From G963665815 sp942492065 (GTDB lineage Bacteria > Cloacimonadota > Cloacimonadia > Cloacimonadales > JAIOQZ01): a DNA stretch of 64,000 bases. Of the stretch, positions 56,182 through 64,000 are shown piece by piece (the first letter of the stretch is position 1; each line of letters begins with the position of its first letter). The stretch covers positions 424,621-488,620 of the forward strand of contig CALODV010000020.1 of NCBI GenBank assembly GCA_942492065.1. Direction: 5' to 3'. The notes below the pieces were generated by a model. That model had not been told where the DNA came from. It searched no databases and saw only the letters and a list, made by a program, of their open reading frames with translations. Position numbers and translations under genes: made by a program.

Positions 56182-56799
56182 ATGGAAACAACTGTAGTAG
56201 AGTTGCCTTATGGTAATTACACGATCCTGCAGGAAAAAAAAGGACAACCGGTATCATCAGATACCGCTTTTTTTATTGAGACCATCTGTAATTGCGAAAC
56301 TCGAGACAACTTAAGAGTTCTCGATATCGGGTCAGGTAATGGAATCATAGGAATTATGCTTGCTCTGATAAACTCTGCATGGAGGTTCTCCTGTATAGAG
56401 ATTCAGAAAGAACTTTCTGACTTGTGTTATGGTAACACAAAACCAATGAGAAACAGATTTGAGGTTCTCTGTACAGATTTGAAACAGTATAAGGATGATA
56501 ATTATTTCGATCTTATTGTTTCCAATCCTCCTTTTTACAAAGAAGGGACCGGCAGATTAAGTCCTTCTGAGAGCAGGAATATAAGCAGATTTGAAATTGC
56601 CTGCACAATGGATGATATTGTCAGATGTATTGAAAGAAACCTTGGCAAAAGTGGTAGAGCTTTTGTCATGTATCCTGAATTACGGGATAATGATTTTAAA
56701 AGTTCTTGCAGTAAATTCAATATGAGAGTATTAACTGAATTTGAGTTTTCCATGAAGAATAACAGAAAACAGATTGTATATAAAATAGAGAAAATGTGA
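56182..56799 (+). CDS. TrmN6-like tRNA adenine N6-methyltransferase
   Basis: 205 residues. SAM-binding VLDIGSGNGIIGIML, and the adenine N6-methylase motif IVSNPPFYKEG. The YGNYTILQEKKGQPVSSDT opening is typical of the YfiC/TrmN6 family, which methylates A37 of tRNA-Val. The exact tRNA target is inferred from the family. Confidence 0.85.
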   Translation: METTVVELPYGNYTILQEKKGQPVSSDTAFFIETICNCETRDNLRVLDIGSGNGIIGIMLALINSAWRFSCIEIQKELSDLCYGNTKPMRNRFEVLCTDLKQYKDDNYFDLIVSNPPFYKEGTGRLSPSESRNISRFEIACTMDDIVRCIERNLGKSGRAFVMYPELRDNDFKSSCSKFNMRVLTEFEFSMKNNRKQIVYKIEKM

Positions 56800-56806
56800 A
56801 GGAATT

Positions 56807-57442
56807 ATGCTGGAGATAGTAAATTATACACTTTTTGATGCTGAGCATAAAATACTGGAAATTCCGCAAATGCGAATTGCATCCGGTAAAAAGATTGTAG
56901 TTATAGGAAGAAACCGCTCAGGGAAATCACTTTTCCTGAAATCGATAAATGGAGATTATTCCGGGTATGATGGAGAAATACTTCTGAAAGGGAAACTGAA
57001 CCTGCTTTACCGAAAAAAGAAGAAGACTCTGCTTATTTCAGGTAGAGACAGACTGATTCCCGACAGAGATGCATGGTCTAATTTAATCCTGCCATTTGAT
57101 AAAGTATCCCATCGTGATGAAGAAAAAATGCTGGATTTTGCGGATCATTGCGGAATCAAGCACAAATTGGAAACAAACACGGAATATCTTTCCAAGTCAG
57201 AGAGGAAGGTCCTGGAGATAATCAGGGCTGCAATTATTCGTCCCTATCTTATTTTGCTTGATGATCATGATATTTTCTTTGATGAGATAATGATGATAAA
57301 GATTAACAGTGTTCTGGATTATGCTGTAAAGGCGGGAACATCAATTATTGCAACAAGTAAATTTAATATTCCTGATTTTGATTATGTATACAGAATTCAG
57401 AACAGTAAGCTTGAACTGATTAATCAGAAGGCAGACCTATGA
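56807..57442 (+). CDS. Divergent FtsE-like ABC ATPase, probably catalytically inactive
   Basis: 211 residues. Walker A GRNRSGKS (34-41) is intact, but other ATPase elements are changed. The Q-loop Gln appears to be Ser78 in LLISGRDRLIPDRDAWSNL (compare FQDHRLL...VYDNV in FtsE), the signature is LSKSERK (128-134) instead of LSGGE, Walker B ends in Asp153 instead of the catalytic Glu, and the H-loop His is Ser184 (IATSKFN). The layout DRDAWSNLILP still resembles FtsE. It overlaps an FtsX-like gene by four bases. It may bind ATP without turning it over efficiently. Assignment to FtsE rests on the neighbour and this segment. Confidence 0.75.
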   Translation: MLEIVNYTLFDAEHKILEIPQMRIASGKKIVVIGRNRSGKSLFLKSINGDYSGYDGEILLKGKLNLLYRKKKKTLLISGRDRLIPDRDAWSNLILPFDKVSHRDEEKMLDFADHCGIKHKLETNTEYLSKSERKVLEIIRAAIIRPYLILLDDHDIFFDEIMMIKINSVLDYAVKAGTSIIATSKFNIPDFDYVYRIQNSKLELINQKADL

Positions 57443-58227
57443 GAAGAGAACTGATTGTTATTGCTGTTCTATCAGCAATCTGGTTCAGTGTCTGGTATTC
57501 AGTCGATTCTGACATGAACTTCAAAAAGTTACAGATCATCGAAGCCTTTGAAGAGACTCCGATAATCGCCTTCAGTTTTAATGACCAGATAATCGAAGAT
57601 TATACAATCTGGATAGATTCGCTGAATCTTGCTAACCGATACGTCAATTTCACCGAAACTCAGGTTAAAGATTCTCTATTGACCAAGTATGATCTTACTA
57701 ACAGTAAAAGGCTTCTAAAATCGGTAGATCTTCCGAATGTCACAGAGATATACCCTAACTTCGATGCATTTTCGGAAAATGACATCAATTCAGTGATGAC
57801 AAAGATTGATAAATACAATAAACAGCTGATAGTTGACTATAATCGGGCTGATCTTTTAAAAAAATACAATGACGTAAGGGATCTGAACAGAAATAAGACG
57901 TTGTATTTCCTTGTTTTTCTGATTCTTAGCATCTTTATGGTATTCTTTCTGAGGTATCTCGTAGAAATTCATCAGGCGCATAACTGGAAAGTGTTTATTG
58001 AAGCAGGAGGTTCAGAATCAAAGCTTATTTTCATGATTGCACGGAATACCTTGACAGTTGTTGCCCTCAGTTTATTAGTTAATCTGATATTTTGTATCCT
58101 GCATGACTATCTTTTATTGAACAGATCAGTATCAGTGAACGTTCCTTTATATGGATTGTTTGTGGCTGTTCAAATATTAGGAAATATCGGTGCAGGTTTA
58201 TATATTAAGGATAAAATATATGATTAA
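57439..58227 (+). CDS. FtsX-like membrane protein
   Basis: 262 residues with FtsX topology: one N-terminal helix (ELIVIAVLSAIWFSVW), an extracytoplasmic domain of about 130 residues, then three helices (about 153-173, 198-225 and 236-255). The HNWKVFIEAGGSESKLIFMIARN stretch (given in part: VFIEAGGSESKLIFM) matches the FtsX segment before its third helix, where FtsX has a GA-x5-I/V pattern. With the FtsE-like protein it would form a division or cell-wall hydrolase-activating complex. Likely partner: the M23 peptidase at the start of the operon. Confidence 0.75.
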   Translation: MRRELIVIAVLSAIWFSVWYSVDSDMNFKKLQIIEAFEETPIIAFSFNDQIIEDYTIWIDSLNLANRYVNFTETQVKDSLLTKYDLTNSKRLLKSVDLPNVTEIYPNFDAFSENDINSVMTKIDKYNKQLIVDYNRADLLKKYNDVRDLNRNKTLYFLVFLILSIFMVFFLRYLVEIHQAHNWKVFIEAGGSESKLIFMIARNTLTVVALSLLVNLIFCILHDYLLLNRSVSVNVPLYGLFVAVQILGNIGAGLYIKDKIYD

Positions 58228-58795
58228 ATTTATACCAAATTCACTCACGGTTCTCAGGATGCTTCTTGTCCCCGTGTTCATTTGGCTGCTTATTGGGTTT
58301 GAGCCTGTCAGCACCGGAGTAATCATCGGTCTTGCTGTTTTTGTAATCGCAAGTATCTCTGATTATTTTGACGGACTGCTGGCAAGGAAATATAAAGCTA
58401 TTTCGAACTTCGGAAAAATCATGGATCCATTGGCTGATAAACTTTTAGTACTTTCAGCTATGGCAATCCTGACTTTTTTCTTTTTCAAGTGCATAGATAT
58501 CTGGGTATTTGCTGTAGTACTTTTCAGAGAAGTAGCAGTTACAGTGCTCCGTAATTACTATGCAAAGAAACAGATATACATCCCTGCTAACATCTGGGGA
58601 AAACTGAAAACAGTCTTTCAGATGATAGGTATCATTACAGCTTTGTTCCTGGCCAGTCTGGTGCATAATTTCGAGCAGGTTCATCAATATAGTGCAATAA
58701 TTCAAACTATTCTGCGTTATTATTTCTGGTTTGTTGCTTTAGTAACATTCCTGTCTGGATTAAATTATTTCACCGGAGCTAAAAATGCGAAATAA
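58220..58795 (+). CDS. pgsA: CDP-diacylglycerol-glycerol-3-phosphate 3-phosphatidyltransferase
   Basis: 191 residues from ATG 58220, overlapping the FtsX-like stop. The CDP-alcohol phosphotransferase motif is complete: DYFDGLLARKYKAIS and NFGKIMDPLADK (D-G-x2-A-R-x8-G-x3-D-x3-D). Multiple membrane helices. Makes phosphatidylglycerol phosphate, the first committed step to phosphatidylglycerol. Confidence 0.92.
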   Translation: MIKFIPNSLTVLRMLLVPVFIWLLIGFEPVSTGVIIGLAVFVIASISDYFDGLLARKYKAISNFGKIMDPLADKLLVLSAMAILTFFFFKCIDIWVFAVVLFREVAVTVLRNYYAKKQIYIPANIWGKLKTVFQMIGIITALFLASLVHNFEQVHQYSAIIQTILRYYFWFVALVTFLSGLNYFTGAKNAK

Positions 58796-59864
58796 AAGAT
58801 TAGGCTGTACTATCCTGATTTTTGTTTTAATGTTATCTGTAATGTCCTGTTCAAAAGAGGATAATTCATATTATAATAAAAAGAAAGTAAAAGTTGATCC
58901 TAAGAAACCTCTTTCCTGGGGACACCAGCAGAAACTCTATGTTTTCGCTGATGATGTGACATGGACAAGGTTTGGTGACGATATAGTAAAGACTCTTTCA
59001 GTGACATATTCAACTACTGAAGAAGAAGAATACTACGAAGTTCTCAGAGCTGATATAACAAAGATAGAACAGTTCTACAAGTTCAAGAATCTGATATTCA
59101 TCACACCACTGACCTCAATGGATCCGGTCAGTAAATATCTGACTGACAGTTTTAATGATGAGTTTATTAATTCGGTTATCCAGAAGAAAATCGGCTTGTA
59201 CACTAAAAGAAACTACTGGGCAGACGATCAGCTTATATCATTTATTCTGGCAGATTCACATGCTTCAATCGAAAAGCATCTCACAATCTTACTGGAAAAG
59301 AGCTTTGTAAAATTTAAAGAAATATTACACGAAAGAATAGGTCAGAAGGCTTATGGATATAAGTCCGATCCTATTACTACAAAACGTAAAGGTAACAAAG
59401 ACCTTCCATATGAATTAATGCTTCCAAGAAACTTCAAGTACTTCAGAGGTGGTAAAAACTTCCAATCATACATCTCAAGATTACGTGACAGACCTGATAA
59501 GATTATAGGTATCTACTATGAAAAGCTGGATAAGGTTCCTGACCTGCAGAAATGGATGCTTAAAACCAGACAATATATTGGAATGAATTTCTATGAAGGA
59601 GATTCTCTAATTGAAAGTTCATTAAAGCTCGATAAGGTAACTGCAAACGGTCTGGACATGATGAAGTTTAACGGAAGATGGGAAAACAATAGAATACTCG
59701 TAGGCGGAGCAGTTCAGTTCTACGGATTTTTTGATAAACAAACCGACACGGCTTATCTGATAGACAACTATGTTTATTTCCCTCAAGGAAAGAAACTACC
59801 GGCTTTGATTGAACTGGAAGAAATTACAAAATCTTTCAGTCTTAGAAAACAGGAGACATTATGA
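58785..59864 (+). CDS. DUF4837 lipoprotein
   Basis: 359 residues with lipobox VMSC (MLSVMSCSKED). The mature part matches the DUF4837 family known mostly from Bacteroidetes and relatives: WARFGDDI-like WTRFGDDIVKTL, then NYWADDQLI and a MPRNF-like LPRNFKYFR. The family function is unknown. It overlaps pgsA by 11 bases. Confidence 0.8.
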   Translation: MRNKRLGCTILIFVLMLSVMSCSKEDNSYYNKKKVKVDPKKPLSWGHQQKLYVFADDVTWTRFGDDIVKTLSVTYSTTEEEEYYEVLRADITKIEQFYKFKNLIFITPLTSMDPVSKYLTDSFNDEFINSVIQKKIGLYTKRNYWADDQLISFILADSHASIEKHLTILLEKSFVKFKEILHERIGQKAYGYKSDPITTKRKGNKDLPYELMLPRNFKYFRGGKNFQSYISRLRDRPDKIIGIYYEKLDKVPDLQKWMLKTRQYIGMNFYEGDSLIESSLKLDKVTANGLDMMKFNGRWENNRILVGGAVQFYGFFDKQTDTAYLIDNYVYFPQGKKLPALIELEEITKSFSLRKQETL

Positions 59865-60049
59865 TTAAAAAATCTTCACTCGTGATTTTTTTGATATGTA
59901 TTGTATTTACCCTTACTGCAGTTGAGAGTATTAAACTCATTGATGTTCCTACAGCAGGAATGCTGCAAAAGGGTGAGGCACAAGTCTATGCTAAAATTTA
60001 CAGAAACAACGGACTTATGCTGGCTCTCGCGATTTATAGATGGAATTGA
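59861..60049 (+). pseudogene. Exported-protein gene truncated at the composition junction
   Basis: Starts with GGAG-ATG four bases before the previous gene's end and has a clear signal peptide (SLVIFLICIVFTLTAVES). The mature start KLIDVPTAGMLQKGEAQVYAK looks like the opening of a longer FCB-group exported protein. Coding sense ends at about NNGLML; then the frame reads ALAIYRWN and stops in GC-rich sequence. The remainder is not in the window. Confidence 0.8.
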
Positions 60050-60055
60050 ATTAGT
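60028..60055. other. Composition junction, probable assembly chimera point
   Basis: Left of this point the sequence is AT-rich with FCB-type genes on the plus strand; right of it, GC-rich with repeats on the minus strand. The change happens within about 30 bases, inside a gene. No insertion-sequence ends, tRNA or direct repeats mark it. Confidence 0.75.
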
Positions 60056-63000
60056 CTTCCCAGGCGTCAGTGAAGAACACGTCAACAAGGTCCGCTAGGA
60101 TGCTGTCGTCTTCCCACTCATCCGCATCCTGGAGATCGACCGCGCCATTCGGAAAAACCGTCTCGATGCGTCGGTTGACGGCCAAGAGGTACCCGTCGAG
60201 TGTACCGTTGTGGAGGTGGCTGCCGTTCAACCTGGCTGGCCAGAAATTGCTACCGTTGAGATCAACAACCTCAAGACGAAGCTGCGTGCCAAAGTCTGTA
60301 ACGCTGCATCGCCTGTTGGTGAACTTGTTTGCATTGATATTTGAAATCAATATATCGACGACGCCATCCGCATTGAAGTCACCGGCACTCCACGCGGCAA
60401 CAGCACGGTGAACGTTCTCATTCCAGATGTTGAAGTCAGATATCGACCACACCGTCCAGATTGGCATCGCCCGGCAAATACGGGTTGCCTGACCCAGGGT
60501 TCAACGCGCCCGCATCGATGTAGCCATTGATCGAGGTCCAGCAGATCAACGACATCGTCCTTCCGATGGGTCGAATGCGGGTTGTTCGTCCCGCATGATT
60601 TAATCACAGGGCGTCGATATCGTCAATGTCGCAATTGCCGCGGCGTCAATCGAGCAGAGACGTTCAAGGTTGTTGACAGATGGGGCGTCCAGGTCCCCGT
60701 CGCCGTCCACGTCGAGTCAGCCAACACGCTATGGCTGTCTGATTCTCCCAGGCTCTGGCCGCTGTCGGAAAAGTTGCCGCTGCCATCGTTCAACCAGACC
60801 CGGTTGACTTGACCTTCCAGATCAGCGTTGGCGACGAAGGCGTCCAGGTCGCCGTCGCCGTCCAGGTCGCCCAGGGCCAGGCCATAGCTCAGCGAGCTGC
60901 CCAGGCTCTGGCCGCTGTCGGTGAAGGTGCCGCCTGCCGTCGTTCAGCCAGACCCGGTTGCCAGGTTCTAGTTGGCGACGAAGGCGTCCAGATCGCCGTC
61001 ACCGTCCAGGTCGCCCAGCGACACGCTGACGCTGCTTTGGTTGCCGAGGCTCTGGCCGCTGTCGGTGAAAGACGCCGCTGCCGTCGTTGAGCCAGACCCG
61101 GTTCGTGTTGCCGCCAGCGTTGGCGACGAAGGCGTCCAGGTCACCGTCGCCGTCCAGATCGCCCAGGCTCACGTCATGGCTACGGTGATTCCCCAGGCTC
61201 TGGCCGCTATCGGTGAAGTTGCCACTGCCGTCGTTCCGCCACACCCGGTTGGCTTCACCATAATTTCCGACGAAATAATTGGCGACGAAGGCGTCGAGGT
61301 CGCCGTCGCCGTCCAGATCGCCCAGCGCCACGGCTCGTGCTGGTGTCACCGTCCCCAGCGTCTGGCCGCTGTCGGTAAAGGTGCCCCTGCCGTCGTTCAG
61401 CCAGACCCGGTTCGGGCGCCGACCGGGTTGGCGACGAAGGCGTCCAGGTCGCCGTCGCCGTCCAAGTCTCCGGCATGAACGGAGCTTGCTCCAAAGGCTG
61501 AAGTAGTGATTACCTGCTGGGGGCCGAACTGGCCGAATCCATCGTTCTCATACCAGGCTATCTTATTGTCGTTTCTAGACGGCGACGAAGGCGTCCAAAT
61601 CGCCGTCGCCGTCCAGATCGCCCAGGCGACGCGAGCGCCCGCGTCCGGTCCCCGAGGCGCTGGCCAGCTGTCGCTGAAGGCCGTCCGTGCCGCCCTGCCG
61701 CCGTCGCGACACCAGGCGATGATGATCGCGTGGTGCGCGTCGAAGGCCTCCAGGTCGCCGTCGCCGGCGGCGTGGCCCAGGCCGGATACGTTGGTGACGA
61801 TCCGTCCAACGCATCTGGCCACGGTGACGCCGGGACGCTGACGTCGCCGTGGGCGTGTTCTCGAGGCTGCGGCATAGATCGTCGGTGAGTGCGTATCGCT
61901 GAGGTCGCGACCGCCAGAGCGGGGATCGTGGCCGTCGCCGACCGTCGCCGCCGGTCCATCACCGCCGGTGCGGGGGTTCGTCGCACCGCGACGATCGTAC
62001 CGTCGGGCAGGGCGGCCATGGTCCACGGCCGATGGCGATGGCCGGCCGTCGTCGCACCAGCGTCGCCGCACCGTCCGTCTCACGGTCGGCCGCAGGTTGG
62101 CGAGTCGCATTCCGGGTCGCCGGTCAGCGTCCACGTCGCGGCGAAGGCCCAAATCGACCGTCTCCGTCGACCGTCACCAAGGTTGCACGTCTGAGTTCGG
62201 ACCGAGCTGGCCATGTGGAGGAAAAGCTGCCGGTGCCGTCGTTCAGCCACACCCGGTTGTTCGTCGCCGACGTTGGCCACGAAGGCATCCAGGTCGCCGT
62301 CGCCATCCACATCGCCCAAGGCCACGTCGAGCTGCCATGTGACTGCGATCGCCCAGGCTCTGGCCGCTGTCGGTGAAGTTGCCGCTGCCATCATTGAGCC
62401 ACACGCGGTTCGCCTCGGCCGAGGTTGGCGACGAAGGCGTCCAGGTCGCCGTCGCCGTCCACGTCGCCCAGGACGCCACGGCCGTCGCTCGTCGTGATCG
62501 CCCAGCCTCTGGCCGCTGTCAGTGAAGTTGCCGCTGCCGTCGTTCAGCCACACCCGGTTGGACTGGACCCGAGTTGGCGACGAAGGCATCCAGGTCGCCG
62601 TCACCGTCCACGTCACCCAAGGCGACACGCCGCACCAGCTGGATGATTGCCCAGGCTCTGGCCGCTGTCGGTGAAGTTGCCGCTGCCGTCGTTCTCGTAC
62701 CAGGCAATCTTGTCGTCCAGACAGGATGCCGAGAAGGCGTCCAGGTCACCGTCGCCGTCCACGTCGCCCAGGCCACGTCCGGCTGTTCGCGTGATTCCCC
62801 AGGCTCTGGCCGCTGTCGGTGAAGGTGCCGCTGCCGTCGTTCAGCCACACCCGTTGGGCGGCTCAGAAGCCGGTTGGCGACGAAGGCATCCAGATCGCCG
62901 TCGCCGTCCAGATCGCCCAGCGCTCACGCGTTCGCTGGCGAGATCGCCCAGGCTCTGGCCGCTGTCGGTGAAGTTGCCGCTGCCGTCGTTGAGCCACAGC

Positions 63001-64000
63001 ACGTCCAGAGCACCCAAGGTCTGCTACGGGTGGCGGATGCACGGGGTCTGAGCGATCTCGCCGAAATGGCCGCTCGCAGGGTCCGGCGAGCACAATGACG
63101 ATCGCGTCGTGTGGCCGTTGTTCGACACGTCCTGTCAAGTCGGCGGTCACCGTGGCGGTAGCGAAGATTGCCGCACGGCGGCCGCCGTGGAGCCATAACC
63201 CTGCCGTCCCGTGTCCGTCAGGTTGCCACGGCGTCCAGGTCGATGGTCTCGTTGATATCACCGACGCCATTGGCCGGTTCCACCGCCGTCACTCGTCGAC
63301 GTCGCCGACGAACCCACCCCCGTGAGTGTGTCGTGGAGAAGGCAGCGGTGACCGTGCCTCACCGTCGCGTTTTGTCCGGTCGTTGTTCGTGAAGGTGATC
63401 CGTACCGCCTTCACCGCTTCCACGACCGCCGAGAAAAGGGACTGCCGTTGATTTCGTCCAGCGAGAGATCGGATTCGCGGTTTAACCAGGTTGGCTCCAT
63501 AACGATAATTTGGCGTCGTCGTCCAGAGTCGTTGTCGCCGTCCGATCGCCCATCGGCTCACGCCATTGTCCACTTGCCAACTTGGTCGCTGTCGTGAAGC
63601 TGCCGAACTGCCATCGTTCCGCTGCACACGCGGTTGGCTTCGCCGTTTCGAATTGTTGGCGACGAAGGCGTCGAGGTCGCCGTCACCGTCCACGTCCCCC
63701 AGGCTCACGCCGTCAGGTGGCTGTGATTGCCAGAATCTGGCCACTGTCATCTCAAAGTTGCCGCTGCCGTCTTTCACCCAGACGCGATTGCGCTGACTAT
63801 GTTGGCGACGAAGGCGTCCAGGTCGCCGTCACCGTCCACGTCGCCCAGGCGTACGCTCCAACTTTCCTCTTGATTGCCCCAGGCTCTGGCCGCTGTCGGT
63901 GAACTGCCCGCTGCCGTCACCCAACCCACCCGGTTGCACCTTTCCCACCGCCGGTCCTTCACCTCGGTTGACGACGAAGGCGTCCAGGTCGCCGTCACCA
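60051..64000 (-). pseudogene. Frame-broken VCBS/FG-GAP repeat protein with dockerin-like C-terminus
   Basis: Read on the minus strand, about 4 kb encodes repeats of the form GDLDGDGDLDAFVAN, NRVWLNDGSGNFTDSGQSLG, plus a variant NKIAWYENDG. Frames change every 100-300 bases. Near the C-terminal end (about 60330-60530) the frames read YLPGDANLDGVVDI, then SDFNIWNENV, then WSAGDFNADGVVDI and NANKFT. This is the paired dockerin-like ending familiar from planctomycete secreted proteins. A stop at 60051 coincides with the junction. The N-terminus lies beyond the window. Many frame changes fall in short homopolymers: an extra T in TTT near 61072, an extra C near 60929. Either uncorrected sequencing error or real decay; error is favoured. 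Confidence 0.75.
60690..64000 (-). repeat. About 16 VCBS/FG-GAP repeats with ~150-base period
   Basis: The plus-strand word GACGAAGGCGTCCAGGTCGC or close variants recurs near 60690, 60834, 60973, 61128, 61286, 61434, 61583, 61737, 62278, 62427, 62577, 62730, 62877, 63658, 63800 and 63970. Each encodes DLDGDGDLDAFV on the minus strand. The spacing of about 150 bases gives repeats of about 50 residues. The stretch 61800-62270 is more degraded. Confidence 0.85.

Noticed and set aside
60028..60055. Genomic island or transposon boundary
   Set aside because: No inverted repeats, integrase, transposase, tRNA or target duplication at the junction; a chimeric join explains the data more simply.
60582..63902. 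Plus-strand frames reading GDEGVQVAVAVQVAQ-like repeats
   Set aside because: They are the antisense of the minus-strand DLDGDGDLDAFV repeats; low complexity and lack of any known family show they are shadows.

Overview
The first 60 kb is one AT-rich, gene-dense bacterial chromosome segment. Three things point to a Gram-negative member of the FCB superphylum, perhaps near Cloacimonadota or Delongbacteria. These are a secreted protein with a C-terminal type IX secretion sorting domain (22297-25173), several lipobox-bearing lipoproteins, and flagellar genes scattered over separate loci (flhF-flhG, fliG, flhB-flhA). The lineage is an inference; there is no rRNA or tRNA gene in the window to settle it.

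Layout from the left: a partial TetR regulator (running off the window start) divergent from a phosphate-uptake pair (DUF47 protein plus PiT permease). Next come a periplasmic Cache-domain protein beside a soluble REC-PAS-histidine kinase, a heterodimeric ABC exporter with a lipoprotein glycosidase-like gene, and a very large kinase-like/TPR/GAF/sigma-54 regulator on the minus strand. Then flhF-flhG; a hybrid histidine kinase; a minus-strand surface-sugar cluster (sugar transferase, 4,6-dehydratase, cupin, acyltransferase); and the T9SS protein. A 72-bp tandem repeat precedes acetate kinase, an ABC exporter, an oligopeptidase B-like lipoprotein, fliG and a miniature FliG-middle-domain gene. 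A DUF3795 gene follows with a decayed second copy. After NUDIX, TatD, a zinc peptidase, a Mut7-C RNase and hemerythrin genes there is a HaeIII-like (GGCC) restriction-modification pair. A minus-strand set runs malic enzyme, TPR protein, lytic transglycosylase, flhB, flhA. A lipoprotein gene and a GLUG-repeat surface protein gene broken by a single in-frame TAA follow.

From 52061 to about 60040 a tightly packed plus-strand operon carries cell-envelope and housekeeping genes: M23 peptidase, thiamine pyrophosphokinase, xseB, prenyl synthase, dut, nadA, trmN6-like, a divergent FtsE/FtsX pair, pgsA and a DUF4837 lipoprotein. The next gene is cut off at about 60030-60050.

At that point base composition jumps from AT-rich to strongly GC-rich. 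The last 4 kb is a minus-strand array of VCBS/FG-GAP repeats with a dockerin-like C-terminus resembling those of planctomycete secreted proteins. It is broken into many frames, often by one-base changes in short homopolymers. This looks like a chimeric assembly join to low-quality sequence from another organism rather than a natural gene neighbourhood.

The biologically most interesting items are the FtsE-like protein that has lost its catalytic residues, the stand-alone FliG-middle-domain protein after fliG, the kinase-like sigma-54 activator with an altered GAFTGA loop, the hairpin-bearing minisatellite, and the single-stop GLUG gene.
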